64,000 bases of DNA from Polytrichum commune (Eukaryota; Streptophyta; Polytrichopsida; Polytrichales; Polytrichaceae): assembly GCA_950295325.1 (NCBI GenBank), contig OX485804.1:3722001-3786000 (forward strand), in the 5' to 3' direction. The notes under the pieces are model-generated. The model saw only the letters and a program-made list of their open reading frames with translations, made no database searches and was not told where the DNA came from. Of this stretch, positions 12,935 to 25,230 are shown in pieces (the stretch's first letter is position 1; each line of letters opens with the position of its first letter). The position numbers and the translations under genes were made by a program.

Positions 12935-12950
12935 AAAACCCTAAACCCTG
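12935..12950. promoter_or_regulatory. Double telo-box upstream of bL20
   Basis: The sequence aaaaccctaaaccctg contains two overlapping AAACCCT units about 250 bp upstream of the bL20 start. A looser copy (aaaacccttg) lies at about 12915. Together with the copy at 12748 this is the arrangement expected for a co-regulated ribosomal protein promoter; activity is not shown by sequence alone. Confidence 0.6.
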
Positions 12951-13099
12951 CAACTCTGTTCGTTTCAGACCATCTTCATCCACGATACACGTAGATTCAT
13001 ATTTCATCCACTCTTGCATTTTATCTTTTGAACCCACAAATAAGGTAAGTGGGCCCGTAGCCACTTTCCTCATAATTTTCATAGCTCATGTGAATATCT

Positions 13100-14159
13100 T
13101 ATTCAGTGTGTAATTTTGACAAAGTTTTTGCAAGTTTTTGACATTTGACATGCAAAATTTGCACCCCAAAAAAATGTACGTCAATTGACACGCATAATTT
13201 GGAATTTGACATGTAGTGTGACTTTCAAAGAAGAAGAAAACCACAAGTTCATTAACACAATAGAAATTGAAACGACACGTAACACTATGCACATGAAATT
13301 GAAGTGACATTTTAGAGGATGATGTAGATGTCAATTGATGTTTTATTTTTGAAAATATCACGTGACACGTTGAACGTCGAATGAAATTTGTCAAACATAC
13401 ATATTGATTTTATTCAGTATCAAAGTGAGGATTTTTTTACTTATTAACTTCTTAATATTTTACCCGTTGATTGTCTCAAAATGGCTTTTGAAGCCTCTTC
13501 ATGATAGTCAAAACTTTGTCGATTGCAATAGCCACATCTTATAAGTGCATTCCTAATCCAACCATATAGATGTTTAGAATGTGTAGTAGAGGAGTATCCC
13601 CAAACATTTCAATCATCCAAGTATTGTCAATTAGGAGATTCTAATAATTGTGTAGTGATAATTTGACCTTGATTTCTTATCGAGATCCACATCTTTTTTG
13701 AGGATGTATTAGGGTCATTAATACACTGGTAGAAGTGTATTGGAAACAAGAACCATGTGCAACTGACAACTCCTACAAATGTCACATTTTAAATTTATGG
13801 GGGGCCTTGCTATGAAAACTAGATATTGTCAGATCGAATCCCAATCTTTTGGATAGGGTTACTCGTGGGACCTGAATATCCAAATCCCAATAGTAGATGT
13901 GGCATAAAGAATATTAAAAATTTCAAAAAATATTGGCACATATATATTCCAATTTTTCGAATGGAGATATGACCCCCGACATTCAACACCTTTACCTCCT
14001 AAACCAATTGATTTTTTTTTTTTTTGGGGGGGGGGGTGAAGAATATGCAAATACACTATCAATCTTTACCAATGGCACTTTGAAATATTCCATAGCTAGA
14101 GATTTTGTCAAAATCCCACACATATATATCTTACGTTCCACTTCTTAAAGACCACAACA
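13100..14159. other. Intergenic, no gene seen
   Basis: AT-rich sequence with no recognised gene. A T run followed by a G run lies at about 14011-14037. Confidence 0.4.
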
Positions 14160-15368
14160 TACTAGAAAATCATGGTGTTTGAATAAATTGTTTATGGCAG
14201 AAGCGCGTGTAAGACTCTAGTAATGTATGGTGAGACGCCAAGAGAATTTGGGTGTGCAGCTAAGTACCGCAACCCTTGAGCGTGTGGGTTAAGTCCGGAT
14301 GGAAAACCTTGTGCTAGGCATGCGGACTAGCGAGTGTGGTAGGATGACCCGTATCCAGGATATGAAGGACGCGAGTTGTGAAGGAATTCGTACGGTGAGG
14401 ACTGTAAAAGACTCGGAGCACGCGGTGTGCATGGGAAATCCATAGCCACAGTGCTAGCAATGTGGTGGCTTGTGAGTTAGACTCGGCTCCAAGAGAATAT
14501 TAACGTTGGCAAGGGCCAGGGTTGAGAAAACGAATAATACTGACCGTGCAAGTGGCTTGTGTAGGTGAGTAGCTAAGTGCCGTACGAGGTGAGTGCGGGA
14601 CTCGGCGCCAAGGAGTGCTACATGTGATATTAGAGCCATCTTAGCTCAATATTGTGGTGAAATGAGGGTGAGGCAAAAATAAAAGTAACAACGAGATGCT
14701 TGTGATTAAAAAATGACCTTGTCAAAACGCTCTAAGAAGAGCAACGCGGATCCGCGATAAAAAAAGATTGAACCCCAAGAGGGGTAGCAACCGGGACCTT
14801 GGAAAAAACCATGGCCCAAGTTGAAGACACAAGCCCTAACAAAAATAGTTGCCGTATGAAAAAATGCACTTGGAGTGCAACGACAAAGCCGATGACCAAT
14901 TTCATGAAAAATACACTACATGGCGGTTCATGAAGAGTTTGAATGCGAGGTGAGTATGATGGAAAATGGACCAAATGATACAAGTGACAATTAAAGTTCC
15001 AAAAATGGATCCGACAAGGACATTGAGAGGATATAACGCTAAGGCGAAAACTCTCATTTCTTCACTTAAAGGTGAAATCAAGGAAATAAGAGCCGCAATG
15101 CCCAATGTATTGAAACAAAATCGGTTTTTTGTGAACCTCATTAAGTCACAAAACAACATGGAATCCTCACGGACAGACTTGAGCAGGGTGACATATACGA
15201 AAAACATTCCTTGGAATAACAAGGATAAACGCAACCAAAAAAATGTTTATTACAGAATATGGGACGTATTGTGATGTGTCGGGTTATATAGTTGATAAAG
15301 TTAAAGTTTGAAGCTTCAGCTCATTCTTCAAGGAGGAAGCGTTTTTCACGTTTGTTGCTTGGAGGGGT
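14160..15368 (+). mobile_element. 5' part of an LTR retrotransposon (LTR end, PBS, gag relic)
   Basis: The stretch up to 14622 is GC-richer than its surroundings, has internally repeated motifs (cgccaag, gtgagt.gctaagt) and ends in CA directly before a primer-binding site; I read it as part of a 5' LTR. Its left limit is approximate. Downstream, from the ATG at 14714, a frame rich in Lys and Glu with several stops (about 14714-15368) occupies the gag position. The element is cut at 15368 by the CACTA transposon, and flanking sequence resumes at 20772. No pol was found, so assignment to gypsy or copia is not possible. Confidence 0.55.
14625..14637 (+). promoter_or_regulatory. Primer-binding site for initiator tRNA-Met
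   Basis: The sequence tgatattagagcc differs at two positions from TGGTATCAGAGCC, the usual plant retrotransposon PBS complementary to the 3' end of initiator tRNA-Met. It starts 2 bases after the CA that ends the presumed LTR, which is the expected spacing. Confidence 0.65.
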
Positions 15369-16536
15369 CACTACTACAAAACACGTCTTTTACAACTGGG
15401 TTTTCCAACTCATACAAGTGAGAAAACCATGACTTTACTGACGTGGAAAACGACCAGTCGCTCCGGACAAGCAGTAAAGGAATATCGAACAGGACGTTCC
15501 CAATGGATACCTTCCCAATGGCAGTGAAGTTGGACTTGCGACGCGTGCCTTACTTCATAGAGTCATGTCCTATTTCACTATGTTTTGGCAATATAAGTAA
15601 GATACGATACACGTCCATATAACTCAACGAAGTGATACAATATCACGGGCACTAGTCATGTAAGGTTTTGTTTACTTCACTGAACAAAGTAATACAATGA
15701 AAAATGCGTATACATACATTCCAAATTACTAGTGAACGATAAGAACGTGGTTGAAACAAATATGTAACCACGTGGCTAAGATTAATTGAATTAATTCTCA
15801 CACATTACTTATTCCAGTAATCGCGGACAACCAAGTGGGTAGTCAATAACGTTGCGTAGTTAGCTTCTTTGACTTTAGGTAGTAAATACATACAACAACT
15901 GCATATTTTCTTACTTCACGTCGTCATGTAAACATCACTGTCTGGAGTGATGCTTACCTCAACCAGTGGTTTATGATCTACGTTGTTAGGTCATGTGGTT
16001 CACGAATGTATTTTTTGTGTATTACTAGCAGTGAAGTATACATGATATTGCCAAGTGTATGTGTAACTGTACGTAGTAAGTGTCTGTGACTACCAAGAGT
16101 GAATACATATTTAGATGGCATATATTTCTTACTTGAAGTCGTGATATCTATATTATTATGTAACGTAATGTAGACAACAAATTTTGGTATTTTTTTGTAC
16201 GTTGTGAGGTTATGTGGTCTTCACATGTCTTTAGTGTATATTACTGGTACTGCAGTGAATATCGACTGCGCTAAGTGACATGATTAGGCTGCAACTGTGC
16301 ATATTTACTGCAACTAGTAACATGCGGCTGACTCAACATAGTCATAAATTTATGGCATTAACAATATATTGATATTTATCATACGAGGATCATCGCAAAC
16401 ATGATCATTTAGTTCAAAAACCAAATCATATTCATCCAATAGTGTCATGAATGTTTCACAAATTGCTTCTAACAATGGTAAACACTGAATTCCAAATGTC
16501 TACAAATCAACCTAGGTCTACAAATCCACTCCACAC

Positions 16537-19450
16537 TCACGTAGCCGCACATAAATTTACACATTCGCTTGACCAAAGAATGTAATGGCCCTTCGCTTTG
16601 CCAATAGTAGTCACTGGAGGGTCGTCTCCAGTGAGAGGTTCGAGCAAAGGATAGTCGTCTTCAAGTGACTCCGTGACGGCCAATGATACATAACCATTGC
16701 CAATCACCTTCCCATGCAGCATCCCACCTGCTACATTTTGAACTACACCCTTCCCAATGGTTTTCGCTTTCGAATCCGGAGAATCATAGCCACGCAGGTA
16801 AACCAAGTCCCCCGTAGTCTGCACAATTCCCACGTACATATGTTACTGTTCCAAATTTTGAGCACGAATCACACTATTTTGCTGGTATTGATATTTGCAG
16901 ATCAAATAAATATTCAATCCAAAGTACTAAAGTTACATTGTCGTCATATCTACTTTGCTATGTCAGTTTTTCTTTACTATGTCAAGTAATGTTTACTATG
17001 ACATGTCCAGTAGTGTTTACTATGTCCAGTAATGTTTACTATGTGCAGTAATGTTTACTATTTCATGTTTACTATGTGCAGTAATGTTTACTATTTCATG
17101 TTTACTATGTCCAGTAATGTTTACTATGTCATGTTTACTATGTCCAGTAATGTTTACTGTGTCCAGTAATGCATCATCAGTTTAATTAACCCTGCAGAAA
17201 TATATGAAATGTGCTTCCAAATCAAACATATAAATCATAATGAAAGCATCAACCACCTTAAGCCGAATTAAGTAAACAAATTGCGTCTTAAATCCATAAT
17301 GAAGTAATTGAGAAACTTGAATTAATGTGCTTACTTGCACTTAGTTACCAAGCTTCATTAGTTTGACCGAATGCTCACCAAATCCTGAATGGGTGATGTC
17401 TTCTTTGACGCCTTTGTGCCAAGGGGAGGTTTGTCACCCCGGCGCTTGTCCGCCATTTCCTTGTCTCCTTCTTTCTCCGTTTTCTTCGAGCCCTTTTTTA
17501 ATGGGCTACCCCTGGATTTTTCTGCAATGTGCAATCAAAACTACATATATTTAACAAATACTTTTCTATGTGCTCAAAATATATTAGCCATTCTAGGCTC
17601 AATAGTCAACATAATTGGGGGAATTTACATGACCACTTAAAGAGCACAAGACCTTCACTTTGATATTGAATAACATAATCATATGAAGTCTGAAAATCTT
17701 GAGGTTTATATGGATTGGCTTTCATCTGACTTAGGGTAGTAAGCCTCATTGACTTATGGTAGTAAATAGAAACAGTTACAATGAGCATTATCTCACTATT
17801 ATTTTCACTATTCTATGTTTAGGCTACCTTTCGGTAGCAAGGGACCGGCCTCTAGAATAAGTTTCTGTGACTCGCTGAGCCGAGCACGCTTCGGCCTGGG
17901 TCCCGAAGCCGGCTTTCCACCGTCAGCCGATGTTGCTTGGACAACTGACGGTACGCTGCCACTGGAAACGTCCGGTGCCTACAACCAACAACAAATAAAG
18001 AGCGCATTAAAGCCCAACATTGAGCTAAAGAAGACTACACTATTACACATGAAGTTCTGAAATTTGGAAATGATAGATTTACGTAATGGAAACATATTTA
18101 TCAGATGCCAATGCTTTCCAACGGAACCAATTCAAACCTCATACCTGTTCAGCCTCCTCATGCAATGAGGAGGCTTTCTGGGAGCCGCAGGGGATCTCTG
18201 GGCTCAGTGAGGTGACCTTCTCACCTGCACTGCCAAAGTCCATGGTCTTGCTTACCGGCTCCTTCGACTGAGAGCGTGCGGGTGGTGATATACTCCTATG
18301 GGAGTCTGCTTTGCCTTTGTGATCACTGGAAGGTTGCTCTCCACCTGAGGGAGCGCTGGCCATTCTTGAAACTGTGATGCCAAGCTTGGCCATCACCAAT
18401 TCAATCGAGCTATGCATTGCATTAAATTTTTTTTCTAGGGCATTAAACATGAGGTCTACCTCTGCCCTCCTCTCCTCCATTCCGGCATCCCGAGTGCGAC
18501 TTACGTGCGGCGATACTCCAAACCCGCCCTCATACTGGGCGTCGCTGACTCCCCCCCTCGACATATTGGAACTGTTTGGTCGGCTGCCTTTGGACTTGGA
18601 GGTGTTCTTGTCACGGACAAGTTCATCCTCGACCTCGTCCTGCCGAGGGTTCCTGTTTAGTTCGGATGCCTGCAAGATCAATCATGAAATACTCGCATTT
18701 AGATAAATTGAACACCTATATTTGCTCTACCTGCTGATGGTTAACTGTACAAAGTAACATCCAGAGCCTAATTGTCACGTCTACTGTGTATAGTTATAGG
18801 TGCATAGTAACATACAACTTCGCATAGTTAAAGGTTCATAATAACCTACAACTTAACATTAACTTTAAACTGAACACTTGTTTTCAACTATGCTAATATT
18901 TGGAGGTCACATTTATGTCTAGCACTTACCATCACGGTAAATAATAGGGTGGTAACAACACTAATTATAATCATCGATATTCAAATATTACAATGAATTT
19001 ACACTAATAACTCAAGCTTGCTCACCAGCCGGGCTCGGACCTCCCCTTCGGAGCGTCCAAAGGTAGAGACCTTCTTGACGCACTTCCTCGCCTCCCTCAT
19101 CACATTCGCTTGATAGATTTTGCGAGGATCGTGTGTCAGCTCAACCATGTGCTGCCAGTGGTCCAATCGAATAGACTCAGGTCTGCATAAACCTTTTAAT
19201 ATGCGCATCTTCATCTGCGTTCTTTTACTTTTCAGCTGCTGACCTAGGTTAGATTTGAAAACTTCATACCTCAACACCCTCGTTTCTCCTCTCGAGCCGC
19301 GATACTCCCAATTCTCCTTCGTCCGTGTGAATATATTGTCGAGAGCCGTTTTGGACTAATCGTTTACGTTGTCCACGCTTCAGTCCAGATCGCTGGAGTA
19401 GCCTCGCAGCGCGTTCAGCCACTGCGGCCTATATACACCGCTGGGATTGC
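16537..19450 (-). pseudogene. CACTA accessory protein gene, five exon relics
   Basis: Exon-like blocks with matching splice signals are: about 19450-19026 (donor CTG/GTGAGC), 18669-18145, 17978-17828, 17521-17379 and 16818-16537. The first block includes WLNALRGYSSDLD and IFTRTKENWEYRG, then LDHWQHMVELTHDPRK, resembling the Transposase_24-type segment of plant En/Spm proteins; it has two in-frame stops (after SSDLD and in the following NVND segment). The second block has a heptad-like helix at EERRAEVDLMFNALEKKF. The third and fourth are basic linkers. The last (VYLRGYDSPDSKAK ... GYVSLAVTESLEDDYPL ... TTIGKAKGHYILW) resembles the domain of unknown function (DUF8039-like) common in plant CACTA proteins. 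Family assignment is from remembered motifs. Running antisense to the TNP2 relic is compatible with known CACTA layouts. Confidence 0.7.
16960..17172. repeat. Tandem repeat of GTTTACTATGTSCAGTAAT
   Basis: About ten imperfect copies of a 19-20 bp unit, with a shorter variant gtttactatttcat interspersed. The array lies inside the CACTA element between accessory exons 4 and 5, so it occupies an intron of that gene. Confidence 0.9.
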
Positions 19451-19619
19451 CTACAAAAAACTATACGAATCAGCCACAAACCTCCTTCAACAAATAACAA
19501 TAGTCATGTGTTAAGGGCATACACATTATATTGTCACAGGTTGTAGTAGGCACTAACTCTACGTAGTAATCATCTGCGACTGCTCAGAGTGAATACATAT
19601 AGTAATGGGTTATATCTCA

Positions 19620-20370
19620 AACGATTAGAGGTTTCACGTGCCAAAGCAGCGGGAGAGGAAATTGATGAAGATGTATTGGTCTTGTCTCTTCCACCCTCTA
19701 GCCAAGCAACATCTTACCGCTCCATGTATGCTTTTGGAAACCATATCCGTGTGCAAAGTGCAGAGGGGACATTGACAACATGCGACTCTGGCGTGGCCGC
19801 TACCTTCTCACAAAATTGTCGATCAAGTGCACGTGCCAAGAATATGAAGGCGGCGAACTTGGAGTATGTGGGATGGGTGGAGGAAATATTGGCCGTAGAC
19901 TATGGTCGATATGAATTGGTTGTGTTGTATTGTAATTGGGTGATGGCAAATATAGTTGGGCACAATGCCACCATGAAGTGAGATGAGTATGGGTTTAGCC
20001 TAGTGAATTTTGATAGGTTGGTACCATTATCTGCCGAATCTTTCGCATTTCCACTCCATGTTGAACAAGTTTTCTTTGCAGATGATTTGAACAATCATGG
20101 GTAGAAGGTGGTTCTACGGAAAGAGCCAAGGGGAGCAAGAGTTGTTTCCAACAAAGACTATATGCCGGACATTGAACCCTATCTCTAGGCAACGTTGAAG
20201 AGCATTGTGGTTTGGTGCCCGCATCTTTAGAGAATGATGCAACACCAACTGACCCAATATTGGATAAAGTTGTGGTTTTAAGCAGCAACGAAGTGGTCGT
20301 AGTTTTGAACGCAATTGAGCACGCATCTCCTTTTGAAGATGAGGATGACTTTGGAATTGAAGAAAATTGA
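19620..20370 (+). pseudogene. TNP2 transposase C-terminal relic (DUF4216 region)
   Basis: The translated block from about 19620 includes SSQATSYRSMYAFGNHIRVQ, an AATFSQNCRSSARAKN segment, and LEYVGWVEEILAVDYGRYEL followed by VVLYCNWV. After an in-frame stop come DEYGFSLVNFDRLV and HVEQVFFADD. This order (SGV...T, YYG.L.EI.ELDY, V.LF.C.W, DE.GFTLV, QVFYV.D) is that of the DUF4216 C-terminal domain of plant CACTA TNP2 transposases. The N-terminal transposase domains are missing and further stops occur at about 20104 and 20188. Confidence 0.75.
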
Positions 20371-20771
20371 AATGTTCAAATAGATTAAATTAGATTATGT
20401 TAGTTGTGTAGAAATGCCTCACTGTATATAAATGTGTACATTCCATTATGAATTGTAAAACGAGACGCCCTTTTTTTGTGAGTACTCAGTCTAAACCCTT
20501 GAAACACATGACAATCTGACCTGAAAATCTTTCCAAATCGACCACTTCACTACCCACAGTAATGCACGTTCCATTGGGTGTTTCCAAACACGTTCACACG
20601 TGCGTTCTCAACTGAATTGTTGTCCTACTTCACTACCATGACTCCTCAAAGTAAATTCGGACATTGAATGAACAACATTGAATTTCGTGCATTCCCCCAA
20701 TCACTCTTCATAGTAGTAAAAGACATGTAGTGAAGTGGGTGTTGGAATAAAAGACGTGTTTTGTAGTAGTG

Positions 20772-22035
20772 GGTAGTCAAACGGAGCCCTTATTGTAGAA
20801 AGACCTTAAGAAATAGGCAATCGAAACTTAGGAAAAATCACATGAATACTTGCTAAATGTGTCCTCGTTAGCTTGTGTAGAGTGAGAGTTTACCATATTC
20901 TAGCAAAAACATACTGTGAATTCAAGTAATTTTGACAAATTTTGTCTATCATTTTCAAAATAATCTAACATTTATTTTTAGAAATAGATTGTGTTCGACC
21001 GACTACTAGCCTGGGGTAATTGTTCATAATGAACAAGCAAAATGATTCCCAAAGTAGGTCCTTCACTGCAATAAATAGATGTTTGAGAAAAAAATTGGCC
21101 ACCAAGTAGATTAGTTATGGTCATTACACTAATTAGGTACTTGAAATCGGAAAACAAATGTGCACACATATATAAGAGAGCAACCTTCTTCAAGACGACT
21201 CCTTTGCACTTGTGTAACCACAAAATTGCACTTCAGCCATGTGGTTGGAGAAATGTTACACTGCATCTCATCAATAAGCATAAACAGGAAGAAAATTTCA
21301 TGTCATGTTTTTGTGCATCGGAATCTTGAAAAGTGCATTTATTACTCTTAGTCCTATTCTTAAGATAAATATATAGTTATGAATATAAAAGCTCTAAGAA
21401 TTTACAACTAGAATACCATCCCATTAAAAGGCTTGAATTTCAATATTATGTATTTATAGGGTCCTTAAAATGTATGCCAAAAATAATAATACCCCCTAAA
21501 ATATGGTGGATATCACACGTATATGCAATATTTAACACTAGATGAGTCCCCCCATGGTTACATTAAGTAACATAGTGGAGAAATCTCCTAACCCTTTACT
21601 CCTTGGAGCATATTGTGGTTCCATTAAATCATCTAAAATGTAAGCATTTTAGAGCTCAAATTTTTATTGTACCTAGAAAGAAAAGTTGTTGTTAATGATT
21701 TGGAGATCACATCAATACAATAACAATATTTAGTGATTTTAATGATTTGTTTATGATAGATTTGCAATCATTGAGCTGCAAGAAATTGCGATAAATATAT
21801 GGAATAATTTTATAGTTTAAAATTTTAAAGACTATTAATAGTATATATACACTTTGAGGTAGGAAATTAACAATCAAAATAAGATTAAATTACTATATAT
21901 AGAGTAATGTATCAACAAGGGAAAACATTACTTCATTCTTGACTTTAAAATTTTATTGTCACGACTATCTTTTCATAGTGGAATGGGATCATGACCATTG
22001 ACAATAACATTTCATGAGGAACACAATGATACTCA
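20772..22035. other. Flank of CACTA insertion, then intergenic
   Basis: The first roughly 190 bases should continue the retrotransposon sequence interrupted at 15368. The rest is AT-rich with no recognised gene. It ends with TCA at 22033-22035, the left target duplication of the Harbinger element. Confidence 0.4.
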
Positions 22036-22710
22036 GGGCCGGTTTATACTATGGACCATGAAGTTGTCCCATGGCGATCTAAGAGCGTTGATAGGCTGTT
22101 GAAGTCGTCCCGGCACAACTTCGGTTTACACTAGAGAAAAAATGGCAGAGGGATCATATAGGTTGAGGTCCCCAAAATATAAATTTTTTATGCCTAATAA
22201 ATGCACTGACATGGTCCAATGGGTTTTGCATTGAGAGAGGCAAGAGAGGTGGTCCGGTAGGAAAAGGCAAGGACCCATGGCGGAAGATTGTTATTTTAAT
22301 AAACTTTTTAGTGACTTTTTTTAGGGTTGTGCGTGATATGGCGACTGTCCTTCATTACAAAAAAACGTTATAATGCAAAAACCACTATAACAATATAATT
22401 CAAAAAACCAGTGTAATCGTCCAAATCCAAAAAAGTAGGAAAATATTAAATTAACTAAAAATAATTAAACATTAAACATATAGTAAATGACAACATAAAT
22501 ATATTAAATTAAATTTTAATAAAAAATCATTAGAATGTTAAAGAATAATTAATAACATGAAAATAATAAAATAATAAAGAAAATAAACAATAAAATAGTA
22601 AAACGTGAAATGAATTAAAATTTGTATATAAGGTTGTTGTATACTATATGCTCTTATTTATTTCTCAATGTGTTGTGGCATTGTATAGTAGCCTCAATTT
22701 TTTTTGGCAA

Positions 22711-24072
22711 GAATGGATGGATACACTGCAAATGAAAAATCACGCATAGAGTCACAAAGATAGAGGTCACAAAATTCGCAATGGATTGAAGATATGAAAC
22801 TTCAATTTTTTAGGAGTAAACAATCGTTCATTTCGGACATGTTGTATGGTCTTAAATTGATGCCTGCATCTTCTAATGTATTTCGATAACCACCGATATT
22901 CAATTTCTAAGAAGGTTGACAAATAAATGGATAGCCTGAAACAATAGGAACAACAACAACAGTGATAACAAGAGGAGCAACAACAACAACAACAGTATCT
23001 ACCAGAGCAACAACATTAACAACAACATCAAAACTTGTTCTAGAGAAGAAGAGAATGAGAGTAACAAAATAATGAATGAAGAAGACGAAAAAGACAAAAA
23101 ATGATATAATCAAAGTTGATGAATATCAAGAGGAGGAAGAAAAAAAGACTGCGATGACAAAATGAAGGGATTTTGAAGTGCGTCACCTCATTGCTATTTG
23201 AGGCGAGATGGACAATTTTTTTGTAAAAACTACAAACAAACAAAGTAAGTTATGTTTTATATCAACAATAATTTATATATATATATTTTGAATAAAAGGT
23301 AAGTGGAATGAGGCTGAATGCAAATGTATAAGGACGTATGTGGGCTGCATTATAAGGCCGTAGAAGGCCTTGGTCCCCTATACCCCCTCCTCCCAAAACT
23401 GTCCCTATCTAAATTGGCGCTCGGGTAAGGTTTTGAATCCTCGACCTACCATTTTCAAAATATCATCAGTCAAATCGGTTAACCACTAATGGCTTGTATC
23501 TACTTCGTTCAACATGCTTCATGAAATCTATGTTATGTGGTTACCTTGTATGTGATATATTTAATATATATTTTTATAATCTCGTGTTGTCATATGCATG
23601 TGTAAAAATTTGGATTAAATTGAAGATTCGTCTAGTAGCTGCAATCTCAAGTTTTAATCGTTCTAGGTTATCATAAAAGAAAAAATATAAAAGCATTCTG
23701 AAAGAATACAAGTCTGACAAGAGGGCAAATGAAGTTTCTGATTTACATAGAGTGCAATAATTTAAATGGTTTCAAGAAATTGACGAATGCCATGGAAACA
23801 TGACAAACGTACAAAATCAAATTCTAGCAAGTGTAATAGAGTCATTTGCAGAAGATGTTATTCCTTCTACACCTATATCCAGTCAAATTACATCGGTTAC
23901 TACACCAACTAGAATTGGTTTACAAGAGAAGAAGAAAAAAACTCAAAAAATATTGAAAGTTTGATAAAACATGTTGTCGGCAATTCTGGAACTCTTTTTG
24001 CATCATTCCAAAATTCTACTAATTTCCTCAAAAACATTGATAGAAATTTTATTTCTCTTTTAGATAAATTTT
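22711..24072 (+). pseudogene. Second Harbinger ORF relic (possible Myb/SANT-like partner)
   Basis: A broken plus-strand coding remnant starts with MDGYTANEKSR at 22713. An Asn/Gln-rich and then acidic-Lys stretch follows (about 22950-23100). A final segment has KWFQEIDECHGNMTNVQNQ and VIESFAEDVIPSTPISSQ (about 23755-23900) and a Lys-rich tail. PIF/Harbinger elements encode a second Myb/SANT-like DNA-binding protein; location and composition fit, but no clear SANT signature survives, so the identity is inferred. Stops and shifts are frequent. Confidence 0.45.
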
Positions 24073-24369
24073 AGTTACTGCTTTATCATATCATTATCGC
24101 TATCGCTATCTGTATCCATTATACCCGATTTATACCATATTTTGTACTGCAACAGACTTTCTACTAGTAAATTATGCATAATTATGGCTTCCCTTACAAG
24201 GTCATTTTTGCCTTCTCATTTTACATCATTAATTTCGTGTGCAATTGGAGCATCATACCTCGCCAAAATTCTTTTCTTTACTTCAGTAAGCCCCACTCTT
24301 TCTCCCCGCAGTTCGCTTTCTTCTCATAATTCTCCATCAGTAACCCTTTTAACTAGTTTATTTTCTGCT

Positions 24370-25230
24370 TTTACAATTCAATCTTCTTCAATACCTTCAT
24401 TATTCACAATACATAAATTATGCAGCACTATACACGTAGCTACGATATCTAGCATATTTCTCAATGGTATCTTCTATTGTTTCATTAAGAACCTCCATCT
24501 ACCCTTCAGTATATCAAATGTCTTTTTTATACACATTCTTGTTGAAGATTGCATGAAATTCCAGTTTGCCTCTTTCCCGTACAATGCAATCTTCCCATCC
24601 TTAAACGGACAGTACATCCACGGCCTCACTGGATACGCAGCGTCGCCTATAAGCTTCTATGGTTGGTATTTTCTCTCTATACATGCATGTCCGATTTTTG
24701 TCACCTAGAATACTGCCCAATACAAATTATATCCATCCAAATTCATAATCCCAAAACATACAATCTGGTCCAACAATCCTTTGTAAAATTGCTTAATGAA
24801 ATTAATAGTCTTCTCCACTGAACATTGGAGCTAAAATATGAAAATGCGAACCGTTTATTGTCCTTATAACATACAGTATATCATGTAATTGTTTGAACCT
24901 TCTAGCTAAAACCTTAAACTGTGATTCATCCGGAGTTTGCATAAAAATTGGCTGCAAATGCTTCCTAACAGCCCTACAGAATTTCCTCACTAGTTTTGAT
25001 AATGTGTTGTTATGAACTCCATATTAGTCTCTTATACTTTGCAGTCCATCGCCGCTACCTAACCTATGCTATGATATTGCTAACATTTCTTGCACCGGTA
25101 CAGTAACTCTAAATCGGATTTCTTCTTTCTTCAAATATAGTCCCAACCTCTCACACAAGAATATGAAAGTATTATATGTCACTCAAGTTCGCTTCCTAAA
25201 CTCACTCTCCGTCCACGATTCTAACAACAA
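24370..25230 (-). pseudogene. Harbinger (HARBI1-like, DDE_4) transposase relic
   Basis: Reading the minus strand from about 25230, the blocks are FLCERLGLYLKKEEIRFRVT, VPVQEMLAIS, HRLGSGDGLQSI and YGVHNNTLSKLVRKFCRAV. These continue into TPDESQFKVLARRFKQLHD, INGSHFHILAP, FWDYEFGW, AAYPVRPWMYCPFK, GRWRFLMKQ and DIVATCIVLHNLCIVN. This is the order of the Harbinger DDE endonuclease, ending in the conserved GRW and LHN segments. The first catalytic motif, normally I-D-G-S-H, reads INGSH, so the first metal-binding Asp is lost. Several frameshifts and stops follow. This is a dead copy; its original ORF was probably longer upstream. Confidence 0.85.

Larger units (their letters stand above)
15369..20771. 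mobile_element. CACTA (En/Spm) transposon, decayed, 5.4 kb
   Basis: The left end is cactactacaaaacacgtct and the right end is its inverted copy agacgtgttttgtagtagtg. The 3-bp duplication GGT flanks both ends (15366-15368 and 20772-20774). Inside are a relic of the TNP2 C-terminus (plus strand, about 19620-20370) and a multi-exon accessory gene (minus strand, about 19450-16537). Diverged direct repeats occur near the left end (about 15900-16035 and 16120-16265), and a related segment lies at 19490-19610. Most of the transposase, including its catalytic region, is absent, so the copy is non-autonomous. It sits inside an older LTR retrotransposon. Confidence 0.93.

Noticed and set aside
12469-13113. 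214-codon plus-strand frame opposite bL20 exon 1
   Set aside because: It is antisense to conserved bL20 coding sequence and its promoter; no similarity was recognised.
16960-17172. CRISPR-like repeat array
   Set aside because: The units are adjacent with no unique spacers, in a plant transposon; it is a plain tandem repeat.
24142-24821. 188- and 90-codon plus-strand frames in the Harbinger element
   Set aside because: They overlap the minus-strand transposase relic, which carries the recognisable motifs.
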